Source: a virus. Taken from it: 33,072 nt of DNA. A model generated the notes under the pieces. It saw only the letters and a program-made list of their open reading frames with translations, made no database searches and had not been told where the DNA came from. The DNA lies in IMG/VR virus record IMGVR_UViG_3300012920_000135, positions 1-33,072 of that record; one strand, written 5' to 3'. Made by a program: the position numbers and the translations under genes. Below, piece after piece: positions 22,360-28,876 of this stretch (within the stretch, counting starts at the first letter, position 1; each line of letters opens with the position of its first letter).

Positions 22360-22661
22360 CTCCAATCGGGCCCGTAGAGAGCTCTCCATTTAGCCTTATT
22401 ATTGTGTATTGCTACTTCCTGCGAGTTGTCCCATAGTGCTTGGTGATGTCCATCGCAGAGGGGCACAGCATCATAATCGCTGGTTTTGCGAGAGCCATAC
22501 CTGTCGTGTATACAATGGTGAGCGGTTGTTGGGCTCCTCTGTACCAGCCCAAATTTTTTGCAGACGCAGCATGGCATCTGTCTAATTAAGTCTAAGTGTT
22601 TTTTGTTTTTTTTTGGCTTCTCTGTTTTTTTGTATAATTTTTGTCCAGTTAAATTCGTCAT
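22335..22661 (-). CDS. HNH-type nuclease (DUF968-like)
   Basis: 108 residues. KHLDLIRQMPCCVC (Cys31/32, Cys34) matches the usual HL-x-IR-x-LPC-x-C start of phage DUF968-type HNH proteins. AHHCIH (His48, His49) gives the catalytic His pair, and PLCDGHHQALW (Cys69, His72, His73) completes the beta-beta-alpha metal site. ATG 22661 is preceded by GAGG at spacing 6-7; a later ATG at 22577 would remove the diagnostic N-terminus. It overlaps the upstream gene by 80 bp. Possible roles: recombination, DNA processing or host DNA attack. Confidence 0.75.
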   Translation of the reverse strand: MTNLTGQKLYKKTEKPKKNKKHLDLIRQMPCCVCKKFGLVQRSPTTAHHCIHDRYGSRKTSDYDAVPLCDGHHQALWDNSQEVAIHNNKAKWRALYGPDWSYVQVTQM

Positions 22662-22869
22662 TTATCAACCTCATTCGCCAGCCTTTAGGTGGGGGCCAAG
22701 GCACATCCCATTGTGCTAAAGTTTCTTTTGTCCAGCCACCTTTAGGTGTTCGCTGGCTATCAATAATAGCTTTGATAGTATTTCGTTTACTATTACTATG
22801 TCGGCAATCCTCATTTGGTGCGGCCCCACATTTTGGGCAATCTTGATTTAGTTGTCTCAAATTACTCAT
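22582..22869 (-). CDS. Zinc-finger phage protein
   Basis: 95 residues. DCPKCGAAPNEDCRHSNSKR has the C-x2-C-G-A-x5-C-x-x pattern of small phage zinc ribbons, often followed by a His. The C-terminal GWTKETLAQWDVPWPPPKGWRMRLI is a recurring block in phage proteins (W...L..W.V.WPPPKGW). The last 80 bp overlap the HNH gene in another frame. Nucleic-acid binding is likely; function unknown. Confidence 0.6.
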   Translation of the reverse strand: MSNLRQLNQDCPKCGAAPNEDCRHSNSKRNTIKAIIDSQRTPKGGWTKETLAQWDVPWPPPKGWRMRLINDEFNWTKIIQKNREAKKKQKTLRLN

Positions 22870-23297
22870 AATTTAACAAAACTTTCTATTGGTATTTTGC
22901 ATAGTAACTCTGATATTTCTGGGTTGTCTCTACGGCTCCATTTTTTACCGCTTCTTGTCAAATCAAAATGCTGGTCAAGATTAACGTAGCCAATTCTATC
23001 TTCCCAAGCCACAACAAAAAAACACATGAGCCCTGTAGCTCTGGTCAATTCGTCAGCCCTAATTTTTTTGGTTAGTGATACAAAGCAGTCAGGAAATTTG
23101 CCGTAAGGATGAGATCGACACCTAATTTCTACAAATGCTGAAATCTTGTCGTTTCGTTTTGCGATATAATCAAACTTGTCATAGTGACCCTGCTTGACCA
23201 TTTCACACCGCCATCTGTACCCCAGATAGGCGCTGATCTCTTCCTCACTCTGCTCGTCACCCTTCTTGTATATGCCGTCATATTTCGAGTGGGTCAT
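22866..23297 (-). CDS. Putative PD-(D/E)XK-like nuclease-fold protein
   Basis: 143 residues. YDKFDYIAKRNDKISAFVEIRCRSHPYGKFPDCFVSLTK has the layout of a restriction-endonuclease-like core: an acidic residue in a beta strand, about 10 residues, then E-x-[RK] in the next strand, followed by a helix. The rest (FFVVAWEDRIGYVNL) fits the third strand. The usual Lys is Arg here, so activity is uncertain. It overlaps the next gene by 4 bp and sits among nuclease and SSB genes. Confidence 0.5.
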   Translation of the reverse strand: MTHSKYDGIYKKGDEQSEEEISAYLGYRWRCEMVKQGHYDKFDYIAKRNDKISAFVEIRCRSHPYGKFPDCFVSLTKKIRADELTRATGLMCFFVVAWEDRIGYVNLDQHFDLTRSGKKWSRRDNPEISELLCKIPIESFVKL

Positions 23298-23509
23298 AAC
23301 CTAGCCAATTCTTGATGTTTGGTTATCAAATCATTTATATTGGGTTTTGGGGGAATTTCTATTACTTTGCTGTCTACTTTGCCGTTTATTATTTTATCAA
23401 CAACTACTGACGAACTTTTATCGTCAAATAAATTGAGTGTAAAAACCATGTTATTTTCGTGGTCAACAAAAGTAGTATAACTCCATCTTTTTTTATGTGA
23501 GTGGGTCAT
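23294..23509 (-). CDS. Unknown small protein
   Basis: 71 residues. Beta-rich (WSYTTFVDHENNMVFTLNLFDDKSSSVVVDKIINGKVDSKVIEI) with a short helical tail. Both this gene and its downstream neighbour begin with the same 11 bases, ATGACCCACTC, each overlapping the end of the gene before. Not recognised. Confidence 0.5.
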   Translation of the reverse strand: MTHSHKKRWSYTTFVDHENNMVFTLNLFDDKSSSVVVDKIINGKVDSKVIEIPPKPNINDLITKHQELARL

Positions 23510-23894
23510 ACCCGATTGCCTCTGCTAGTTTTTCCATAGCTAAATCAAAATATGCGTGAAACTCTTTTTGATCCATTTGATCAAAGTTGATGCTATCAAT
23601 CATTCTCATGTGAGCACCAGCCAAACTGTTCCAGCGCATCTTAACGTATCCACATGCCCACTTGAGCTCGTTGTGTAGGTGGGCAGATGTAGGCCAGCGT
23701 CCTGTCGCTTTGCAGACGTTTGCCAGCGTAGCCCAGTACAGATTGTGATGTGGGTTTGAGCGATGAGCGGTTCGAGTTACATTGAACACTGTCCCGTCGC
23801 TGTATTCTTCAATCTGTTGGGCATCGTGTAAAGTAACGGGGTGTAGAACCCCGTCCTTCATTTGAACTTGGATTTTAGAACGGGATTTCGTCAT
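23493..23894 (-). CDS. DUF1367/NinB-like recombination-associated protein
   Basis: 133 residues. RTAHRSNPHHNLYWATLANVCKATGRWPTSAHLHNELKWACGYV, then SINFDQMDQKEFHAYFDLAMEKLAEAIGYDPL, is the typical skeleton of phage DUF1367 proteins (R-S-x-x-Q/H-x-x-YWA-L, LH-x-x-LK, SI-x-FD-x-M). They are found near SSB and recombination genes and are thought to act in recombination. It overlaps the ssb gene by 20 bp. Function inferred from family and context. Confidence 0.7.
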   Translation of the reverse strand: MTKSRSKIQVQMKDGVLHPVTLHDAQQIEEYSDGTVFNVTRTAHRSNPHHNLYWATLANVCKATGRWPTSAHLHNELKWACGYVKMRWNSLAGAHMRMIDSINFDQMDQKEFHAYFDLAMEKLAEAIGYDPLT

Positions 23895-24279
23895 CGCCTA
23901 GATCATCTGCTACTGACTGTCCTTCAGCCATTCTATTTTGCAATCCTACATCTCGATCTTTTTTAACAAACTCGTCAACAGTCATATCACGTTGCCTAGT
24001 TTCACCAGCGCCCAACTCAACTTTGTAAGCTTGGATTTTGAGATAAGTTTTATCGTTGTGAACAGTGGTTTTGAAATCTCCGTGGACAGTAACCTGTTTG
24101 CCTTTTGTTAAATACGGCGCAATCCCTTCTTTATTATAAGCTACGTCGAAGTAGATTGTTGTTTGATTTTCTTTATAGCCGTCGTTAACCGCGACAGAAA
24201 AGGTAACAAACTTCCCTCTCGATGTCTCACGAACTTCACCGTCTTTGGTAAGACGCCCGAATATTGTAATAACTTTCAT
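23875..24279 (-). CDS. ssb: Single-stranded DNA-binding protein
   Basis: 134 residues. OB-fold features in about residues 1-105: VITIFGRLTKDGEVRET, GKFVTFSVAVNDGY, TIYFDVAYNKEG, LTKGKQVTVHGDF and YLKIQAYKVEL. The C-terminus is the acidic SSB tail (DDLGDDEIPF), which in bacterial SSBs binds partner proteins. It coats ssDNA during replication and recombination. It is ATGA-coupled to the upstream annealing-like gene. Confidence 0.9.
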   Translation of the reverse strand: MKVITIFGRLTKDGEVRETSRGKFVTFSVAVNDGYKENQTTIYFDVAYNKEGIAPYLTKGKQVTVHGDFKTTVHNDKTYLKIQAYKVELGAGETRQRDMTVDEFVKKDRDVGLQNRMAEGQSVADDLGDDEIPF

Positions 24280-24860
24280 AATCCTAACTCCAATTTTCTT
24301 TTCTGGTGTGCCTCAACAGCCGCTTGAAATTGCGGCTCAGTAATATCTCTACTATTCAATAAATTTTGAAAGCGCTTTTCATTTGCCTCAAATTTTTCAG
24401 CAGAACAAGTTTCATAAAATTCTACGGCAGCATCTACTCTAGCCGCAGTGTCCAACTCCATCAGAGGCTTTGGTTGAGCTTCTTGAAACTCATCAGCTTC
24501 TGATTGGCTGTATACGTCGCCGTGGAGCCCCATCAATTTTAAGATCACTCGATCCTTGGCTCTTTTCTCAGCCATAGCAAACGGATAAGTGTTCTTGTTG
24601 TTGTAAGGTGCAGCTTCGCCAATGGACCATTCTGATTTGTCTTTCTTATGGCCTGTAACCATGACAACGCATATTTTTTTCTCTGCATTACTTTCAAGAA
24701 CTTTTGGTTCATCAAAAACAATGTCATGCATTGCTGCTATTTTTTCACATGCTTTGTGGAGAACCACGGGTGTTCCGTGGCAATCCCAAGTCGCTTGTTT
24801 TTCAGTTAAACCAGCTTCTTTAATAAGCTTGGCTAATTTTTCTGGTAGTGGTTTACCCAT
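24276..24860 (-). CDS. Putative recombination mediator / annealing protein
   Basis: 194 residues. VVLHKACEKIAAMHDIVFDEPKVLE, VVMVTGHKK, WSIGEAAPYNNKNTYPFAMAEKRAKDRVILKLMGLHGDVYSQSEADEF form a conserved pattern that I know from marine phages and prophages, encoded beside ssb. The AMAEKRAKDRVILKL-MGLHG block is reminiscent of the 'A-KRA' helix of Erf/Rad52-like annealing proteins, so a single-strand annealing role is proposed. This is not certain, as the family is not definitely assigned. The C-terminal 60 residues are helical. The start overlaps the upstream stop by 8 bp. Confidence 0.55.
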   Translation of the reverse strand: MGKPLPEKLAKLIKEAGLTEKQATWDCHGTPVVLHKACEKIAAMHDIVFDEPKVLESNAEKKICVVMVTGHKKDKSEWSIGEAAPYNNKNTYPFAMAEKRAKDRVILKLMGLHGDVYSQSEADEFQEAQPKPLMELDTAARVDAAVEFYETCSAEKFEANEKRFQNLLNSRDITEPQFQAAVEAHQKRKLELGL

Positions 24861-25098
24861 TCGATACCCCTTTCAATGTATCTAAAATTTGTTGTTGAGC
24901 CCGTTCTAATCTGGCAAGCTCACTTTGCTCGTATTCGTCATAGGCTTTATTGATAGCCTCACCGATTACATTATTAGCATCCATTGGGAACATTTCCTGC
25001 AATGGTGCACCCTTCTCTGCTTTCTCTAGCATATGCTTCAAGATTGCATCTGAGATAGCAACTTTAACAGCGATTGCTGGTGGTCTGTGTTTTACCAT
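24853..25098 (-). CDS. Unknown helical protein, first gene of the recombination operon
   Basis: 81 residues from ATG 25098, preceded by GAGGA at spacing 5. The upstream extension to 25137 would overlap the divergent promoter and is rejected. Mostly helix (VAISDAILKHMLEKAEKG, VIGEAINKAYDEYEQSELARLERAQQQIL). Not recognised. First gene transcribed leftward from the promoter at 25156-25128. Confidence 0.6.
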   Translation of the reverse strand: MVKHRPPAIAVKVAISDAILKHMLEKAEKGAPLQEMFPMDANNVIGEAINKAYDEYEQSELARLERAQQQILDTLKGVSNG

Positions 25099-25124
25099 GT
25101 TTTCCTCTTTTCTCACTTTACCTC

Positions 25125-25156
25125 TTGCATATAGCAAGTAAGTATCGTATATGCAA
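25125..25156. promoter_or_regulatory. Symmetric overlapping divergent promoters
   Basis: A 9-bp perfect inverted repeat, TTGCATATA (25125-25133) and TATATGCAA (25148-25156). Each strand reads TTGCAT, 17 bp, TATATG: rightward -35 at 25125-25130 and -10 at 25148-25153; leftward -35 at 25156-25151 and -10 at 25133-25128. The two promoters occupy the same DNA, so polymerases would exclude one another. An operator half-site AGTATC lies at 25141-25146. They drive the small HTH regulator rightward and the recombination operon leftward. Confidence 0.65.
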
Positions 25157-25183
25157 CCTATAAATTAAAAAAAGGTGAAAAAA

Positions 25184-25375
25184 ATGAACGACAATATGAT
25201 CTACAGTTTAGATTATATAAGAACCAAATTAAAAGGAGTTGACCCTGCAACCGTGTGGCATTCTACTGGATTGTCTAGGCATACAGTGTATCGAATACGG
25301 GACGGTAAGGCAGATAATTTTGTCCGTTACGACACAGTTAAAGCTTTATCGGATTACTTTAAAAGGGTAGAATAA
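25184..25375 (+). CDS. Small Cro/CI-like HTH regulator
   Basis: 63 residues from ATG 25184 (AAAAGGTG, spacing 6); the in-frame GTG at 25175 lies within the ribosome site. SLDYIRTKLKGVDPATVWHSTGLSRHTVYRIRDGKADNFVRYDTVKALSDYFKRVE is a compact XRE-type HTH: helix, turn and recognition helix in VWHSTGLSRHTVYRIRDG, then a supporting helix. It has no C-terminal oligomerisation or cleavage domain, so it is Cro-sized rather than CI-sized. Its own promoter holds one half of the operator found in P1-P5, making it the best candidate ligand, possibly as a dimer. No lysogeny genes confirm a temperate switch. Confidence 0.75.
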   Translation: MNDNMIYSLDYIRTKLKGVDPATVWHSTGLSRHTVYRIRDGKADNFVRYDTVKALSDYFKRVE

Positions 25376-25403
25376 AAAAACCCCCCAGCGAGAACTGAGG
25401 GGC
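25374..25403 (-). terminator. Leftward intrinsic terminator
   Basis: Minus strand: stem CCCCTCAG / CTGGGGGG (8 bp with one T-G wobble), loop TTCTCG, then seven T. On the plus strand the stem has a C-A mismatch and lacks a T-tract, so it is oriented leftward. It would block leftward read-through into the antisense of the HTH regulator. Confidence 0.65.
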
Positions 25404-25455
25404 TTGAACAGTGTTAAGAGGTGAAAAACCAAAAGACCGAAAGAAAGGATTTCAC

Positions 25456-26136
25456 ATGAGCCATTATATGACGGCTTTAGCAATGAAGCAACCAAATTTA
25501 AGACCAGCAACAAAAATAGTTTTGTACTGGTTAGCGGACCACCACAACGGAGAAACAGGCGATTGTTTCCCAAGCATAGGCAGATTAGCCAAATGTTGCG
25601 AAATGGACAAAAGCGCAGTCCACAGACATATAGGCACACTAACCACTAAGGGTTTGATTTCAGTAAAACGTCGCCGTCGGGATGATGGTGGTTTTACATC
25701 AAATTACTACATTTTACATCTGGAAGATCCCATGTTGCAAAATGAGAGAGACCCTAGTGGCAAAATGCTATACCCCCCTGTTGCAAAAAGCGACACTAAC
25801 CTTGGAAATATAAACCTTGGAAAGAATGAAATAGTAGTGGTCAGAAATATTGATGAAACTATTAAAGATTTTGAAAAATGGTGGAGAATATATCCACGTA
25901 AGGTTGGTAAAGCTAAAGCAGCCCCATTGTTTGCAAAAGTACGTGAACAGATGAATGTAGAGGAGCTCATGGAAGCTACAGTAAAATTTGCTCAATCTAT
26001 GGACGGGCAAGAAAAAAGATTTATTCCACATCCAACTACTTGGTTGAACCAAGAGCGATGGAATGATGAAATAGATTTACCTGTCCAAAACATGCAGCAA
26101 AATATTTTAAATGAAATGGGGTTGAGTTATGAATAA
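25456..26136 (+). CDS. O-like replication initiator (winged-helix)
   Basis: 226 residues from ATG 25456 (AAAGGA, spacing 6); the GTG at 25411 has no ribosome site. The N-terminal 95 residues are a winged helix: KQPNLRPATKIVLYWLADHHNGETGDCFPSIGRLAKCCEMDKSAVHRHIGTLTTKGLI, as in phage O-type initiators. After a linker of about 40 residues, the C-terminal domain (FEKWWRIYPRKVGKAKAAPLFAKVR, FIPHPTTWLNQERWND) matches a block found in many phage replication proteins. It presumably binds the origin and recruits the host helicase. The linker DNA holds the candidate iterons, as in lambda O. Overlaps the next gene by 8 bp. Confidence 0.8.
   Translation: MSHYMTALAMKQPNLRPATKIVLYWLADHHNGETGDCFPSIGRLAKCCEMDKSAVHRHIGTLTTKGLISVKRRRRDDGGFTSNYYILHLEDPMLQNERDPSGKMLYPPVAKSDTNLGNINLGKNEIVVVRNIDETIKDFEKWWRIYPRKVGKAKAAPLFAKVREQMNVEELMEATVKFAQSMDGQEKRFIPHPTTWLNQERWNDEIDLPVQNMQQNILNEMGLSYE
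25733..25801 (+). repeat. Candidate origin iterons (three 23-bp repeats)
   Basis: Three direct repeats with exactly 23-bp spacing begin at 25733, 25756 and 25779. The shared core is GCAAAA, with TTGCAAAA in the first and third copies and TGGCAAAA in the second, and further matches across the unit. 23 is not a multiple of 3, so protein repetition cannot explain the period. They lie in the linker of the initiator gene and are followed by an A/T-rich stretch (about 25802-25880) that could unwind. This mirrors the lambda origin inside gene O. Function inferred. Confidence 0.5.
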
Positions 26137-26611
26137 TCAGAGAAATGATGAGCTTAAAAATTTGACTATGAAAATGCTGGCTAGGTTAAACGCTCCAAGA
26201 GCGGTGGCTGGAAACACTGAGGCAATGAAACAGGAAGCAGAGTTTCTTTGTAATTCGGTAATAAAGCTTGGACCATCCAGAGGTTATGTGGATTGGTTTG
26301 CAGAATTTGAATTGGAAGTGTTTAATAATTTAGAAACTAGGTCATGGCCTACCGCGAAAGAGTTAAACAAAGCAGCAAAGACAATAGCACCTAGACGTCC
26401 TGAGTTTAATTTATTGGTCCATCCAATGGGACAAGAAAAATATGAGCCCGATCCATATAAAATAAATGCAGCCAGAATTAAAAATCATCAGCCTGTTTGC
26501 GAAAAGTATGTGCAAGGCTCTCATGCTGAAAAAATGATAAGAAAAGGTTTAATTACAGAGGATGACTTGCAGCCGTATCAAGAGAGCTTGACATATTTAA
26601 AAGAAGTGTAA
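26129..26611 (+). CDS. Putative replication partner protein
   Basis: 160 residues, overlapping the initiator stop by 8 bp. LARLNAPRAVAGNTEAMKQEAEFLCNSVIKLG, ETRSWPTAKELNKAAK and C-terminal KYVQGSHAEKMIRKGLITEDDLQPY form a pattern common directly after O-like initiators in phages. Position suggests a helicase loader or initiator cofactor, comparable in place to lambda P, but no ATPase motif is visible, so the role is inferred. The strong terminator at 26674-26725 closes this operon. Confidence 0.55.
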   Translation: MNNQRNDELKNLTMKMLARLNAPRAVAGNTEAMKQEAEFLCNSVIKLGPSRGYVDWFAEFELEVFNNLETRSWPTAKELNKAAKTIAPRRPEFNLLVHPMGQEKYEPDPYKINAARIKNHQPVCEKYVQGSHAEKMIRKGLITEDDLQPYQESLTYLKEV

Positions 26612-26673
26612 ATTATGTTAGGATACTATGTAGGGTGGACATGTCACCTCCCTGCATGTTCGCTTGTTAACTT

Positions 26674-26725
26674 GCCCTCTAGAGTGTTCCCTTTCTTATT
26701 TGTTAACTCTAGGGGGCTTTTTTTT
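26674..26725 (+). terminator. Intrinsic terminator before the late terminase operon
   Basis: 12-bp stem GCCCTCTAGAGT (26674-26685) / ACTCTAGGGGGC (26706-26717) with one T-G wobble, a 20-nt loop, then eight T. It separates the replication operon from the late genes. The 62 bp before it hold a weak imperfect dyad around GACATGTC. I see no convincing promoter between it and 26782. Confidence 0.88.
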
Positions 26726-26781
26726 GCCAATCTTTTACGCTATGTTACATATATATCGACGCACCCTGTAAGGACGGACAT

Positions 26782-27078
26782 ATGAGTACAGAACAAGAAC
26801 AAACGAATAAAATAGGCCAAAATACGGGAAATCGTGGTAAGGGCAGACCTAAAGGCGCTATGAATAAAAATAGCAAATTGCTGAAGGATGCTATACTTGA
26901 GGCCGCTGAACGGGCTGGTAGTAAGTTTGGGAAAGATGGGCTCATTAGCTATCTAGAGCACCAAGCAGAAGAGAACCCGTCAGCTTACATGTCATTAATG
27001 GGCAAAGTGTTACCGCTTCAGTTGGCTGGATCAGGTGATGATGGCGAACATAAGTTTATTATCAAATGGCAAAAATAG
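26782..27078 (+). CDS. Terminase small subunit-like protein with AT-hook
   Basis: 98 residues with ribosome site AAGGA. NRGKGRPKGAMNKNSKLLKDAILEAAERAGSKFGKDGLISYL, then SAYMSLMGKVLPLQL, is the standard skeleton of small DNA-binding phage proteins placed before the large terminase (GRPKG-x-x-N AT-hook plus helices, ending in L-x-GKVLP). It would recognise phage DNA and regulate packaging. Overlaps the large subunit by 13 bp. Assignment rests on pattern and context. Confidence 0.75.
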   Translation: MSTEQEQTNKIGQNTGNRGKGRPKGAMNKNSKLLKDAILEAAERAGSKFGKDGLISYLEHQAEENPSAYMSLMGKVLPLQLAGSGDDGEHKFIIKWQK

Positions 27079-28349
27079 ATGATAACTGGGAAGTTATAGA
27101 GCATCCCTACAAGCCCAGAGAACATCTCAAAGATTTTCATAGCAGAACCGAACGGTTTTCTATCATTGTAGCTCATAGACGTTTTGGTAAGACAGTAGCC
27201 GCTGTAAACGATTTGATTAAGTCCTGCTTCGAGATAGATCAAAAGAACGTCAGAGTGGCTTACATAGCGCCGTATCTCAGTCAAGCAAAAGCAGTCGCTT
27301 GGGATTATGCGCTGGAATACACCAGAGATATTCCATTTATCAAGGTAAATCATTCAGAGCTCAGAATAGATTTTCCGAACGGCGCAAGGTTTAGGTTGTT
27401 TGGGGCCGATAACTTTTTAGCACTTAGAGGATTATACTTTGACCACGTGGTGCTTGATGAGTTTGCCGACTTTCCTGTCTCAGCATATCCCAGCGTGATA
27501 CGTCCAGCCACAGTAGAGCGCAAAGGCAGGATCACAGTCATTGGTACGCCCAAGGGCCGCAATGAATTTTATGAAATGTACGAGAGTGCCAAGAATGACC
27601 CCAAGTGGTTTAGTCGAATGTACAAGGCATCAGAGACAGATATTCTAGATCCAGAGGAATTAGAGGAAGCAAAACGCACAATGGGTGTGGACCGTTACGA
27701 GGCTGAGTTTGAGTGCAGCTTCGATAGTGCTATAGCTGGAGCTTACTACGCTGTAGAAATGAAGCTGGCTAGGGATGAGGGTAGAATAACGAAGGTTCCA
27801 TATGATCCAGCCATGTCAGTTATCACCTCATGGGATTTAGGAATTGGTGACAGTACGTCGATATTTTTTGCCCAGTTTCATTCGGGTGGTGAGGTTAGAA
27901 TAATAGATCACTACGAAAACAGCGGTGTTGGTTTAGATCATTATGCAAAAGTTTTGTTGGATAAAGGTTATCATTACGAGCAACACATTCTGCCCCATGA
28001 CGTGCAAGTTAAAGAGCTTGGGACAGGTAGAAGCAGATTAGAGGTGTTAGATGATCTTGGTATTCGTAATATCGAAATAGCGCCAAAGCTAAACATTGAG
28101 GATGGAATACAGCAAGTCAGGACCATGATACCTCGATGCTGGTTTGATGAGGAAAAGTGTGAAAGAGGCATTGAAGCACTGCGTCAGTACCGTAGAGATT
28201 TCGATGAAAAAAACAAAACTTGGAGAGGCCGTCCACTTCACGATTGGACTTCTCATAGCGCAGATAGCTTTCGATACCTAGCAATTGGCTACAGGAAGCA
28301 AGAGGATTGGGGTGAGCCCATAAGAAGGAATTTGCGTGGCATTGCATAA
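27066..28349 (+). CDS. terL: Terminase large subunit
   Basis: 427 residues, usual length. N-terminal ATPase: Walker A AHRRFGKT (residues 36-43), Walker B VVLDEF (Asp131, Glu132) and the coupling motif VIGTPKGRNEFYEM. C-terminal RNase H-like nuclease: Asp257 in ITSWDLGIGDSTSIFF, a middle acidic region around the HDVQVKEL segment, and Asp400 in SHSADSFRYLAIGY. It powers DNA translocation into the procapsid and cuts the concatemer. The packaging type (cos, pac or direct repeats) cannot be read from the gene alone. Confidence 0.93.
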   Translation: MAKIDDNWEVIEHPYKPREHLKDFHSRTERFSIIVAHRRFGKTVAAVNDLIKSCFEIDQKNVRVAYIAPYLSQAKAVAWDYALEYTRDIPFIKVNHSELRIDFPNGARFRLFGADNFLALRGLYFDHVVLDEFADFPVSAYPSVIRPATVERKGRITVIGTPKGRNEFYEMYESAKNDPKWFSRMYKASETDILDPEELEEAKRTMGVDRYEAEFECSFDSAIAGAYYAVEMKLARDEGRITKVPYDPAMSVITSWDLGIGDSTSIFFAQFHSGGEVRIIDHYENSGVGLDHYAKVLLDKGYHYEQHILPHDVQVKELGTGRSRLEVLDDLGIRNIEIAPKLNIEDGIQQVRTMIPRCWFDEEKCERGIEALRQYRRDFDEKNKTWRGRPLHDWTSHSADSFRYLAIGYRKQEDWGEPIRRNLRGIA

Positions 28350-28387
28350 TGTGTTAGGGTGGCGGTAATTATTCGGAGATTTTACGA

Positions 28388-28567
28388 ATGGCTGCTAAAA
28401 CTAAAAAATCAAAATCCAAAAAAACTAGTGGTCCCAAACCGAAAAACCCAGCGTTATATGCTAGGGTAAAAGCGGAGGGTAAACGAAAATTCAAGGCATG
28501 GCCCAGCGCTTATGGTTCAGCATGGTTGGTGCGTGAATACAAAAAGCGTGGCGGTACTTATGCCTAA
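28388..28567 (+). CDS. Small basic protein, DUF5872-like
   Basis: 59 residues with GGAG nine bases upstream. A Lys-rich start (MAAKTKKSKSKKTSGPKPK) is followed by NPALYARVKAEGKRKFKAWPSAYGSAWLVREYKKRGGTY, a pattern typical of DUF5872-type small phage proteins (NP-x-L-x-x-x-K-x-x-x-K...WPSAYAS-x-W-x-x-x-EYK-x-RGG-x-Y). Function unknown. It opens a cluster of tiny basic proteins after the terminase and overlaps the next gene by 8 bp. Confidence 0.75.
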   Translation: MAAKTKKSKSKKTSGPKPKNPALYARVKAEGKRKFKAWPSAYGSAWLVREYKKRGGTYA

Positions 28568-28781
28568 ACGGGGTGGTGGCTTAACAAAATGGTTCAAGGA
28601 AGATTGGCGCGATGTTAAGACAGGCAAGAAATGTGGTCGAAGTGGGAAAAAAGACAAACGGCGTGGTTATCCTGCATGTAGGCCAGCAAGCCAAGCAAAG
28701 TCGGCAACGGCAAAGCGGATGGCTAAAAAGAAAACTGGTCCAGCTAGGATCAGTTGGAAACCCAAAAAAAGGAGAGCGTGA
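28560..28781 (+). CDS. Small basic protein
   Basis: 73 residues from ATG 28560, preferred over the ATG at 28512 because the product then starts MPKRGGGLTKWFKEDWRDVKTGKKCG, as in related phage proteins. GLTKWFKEDWRD and a basic tail full of Lys/Arg (KSATAKRMAKKKTGPARISWKPKKRR) follow. It contains two Cys, and its chemistry suggests nucleic-acid contact. It overlaps the next start by one base (TGATG). Function unknown. Confidence 0.65.
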   Translation: MPKRGGGLTKWFKEDWRDVKTGKKCGRSGKKDKRRGYPACRPASQAKSATAKRMAKKKTGPARISWKPKKRRA

Positions 28782-28876
28782 TGCCTCATGGTAAAGGTAC
28801 TTATGGAAGTAAAAGAGGAAGACCCCCAAAGAAAAAGAAAAAGGGCGGTAAGAAAAAGGGCGGTATGAAAAAATGA
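28781..28876 (+). CDS. 31-residue Lys-rich AT-hook microprotein
   Basis: Begins MPHGKGTYGSKRGRPPKKKK and ends in Lys/Gly repeats, 31 residues in all. KGTYGSKRGRPPK is a motif seen in very short phage proteins; RGRPP is an AT-hook core. Ribosome site AGGAG at spacing 6 and coupling at both ends (TGATG, ATGA) support translation. Probably contacts DNA; function unknown. Confidence 0.65.
   Translation: MPHGKGTYGSKRGRPPKKKKKGGKKKGGMKK

Noticed and set aside
23287-23509. The 11-bp repeat ATGACCCACTC at two gene starts
   Set aside because: Only two copies with different flanks; most likely coincidence or a minor local duplication without evident function.
26724-26753. Possible late promoter (TTGCCA, 17-18 bp, ACATAT/CATATA) before the terminase genes
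   Set aside because: Both boxes are weak and the -35 overlaps the terminator T-tract; a late promoter is expected here but cannot be pinned down.
26614-26781. Short rightward ORF starting MLGYYVGWTCHLP before the small terminase
   Set aside because: It runs straight through the strong terminator stem and T-tract and has no ribosome site.
27018-27353. 111-residue leftward ORF opposite the start of the terminase
   Set aside because: Shadow of the Walker A region of terL; no independent support.
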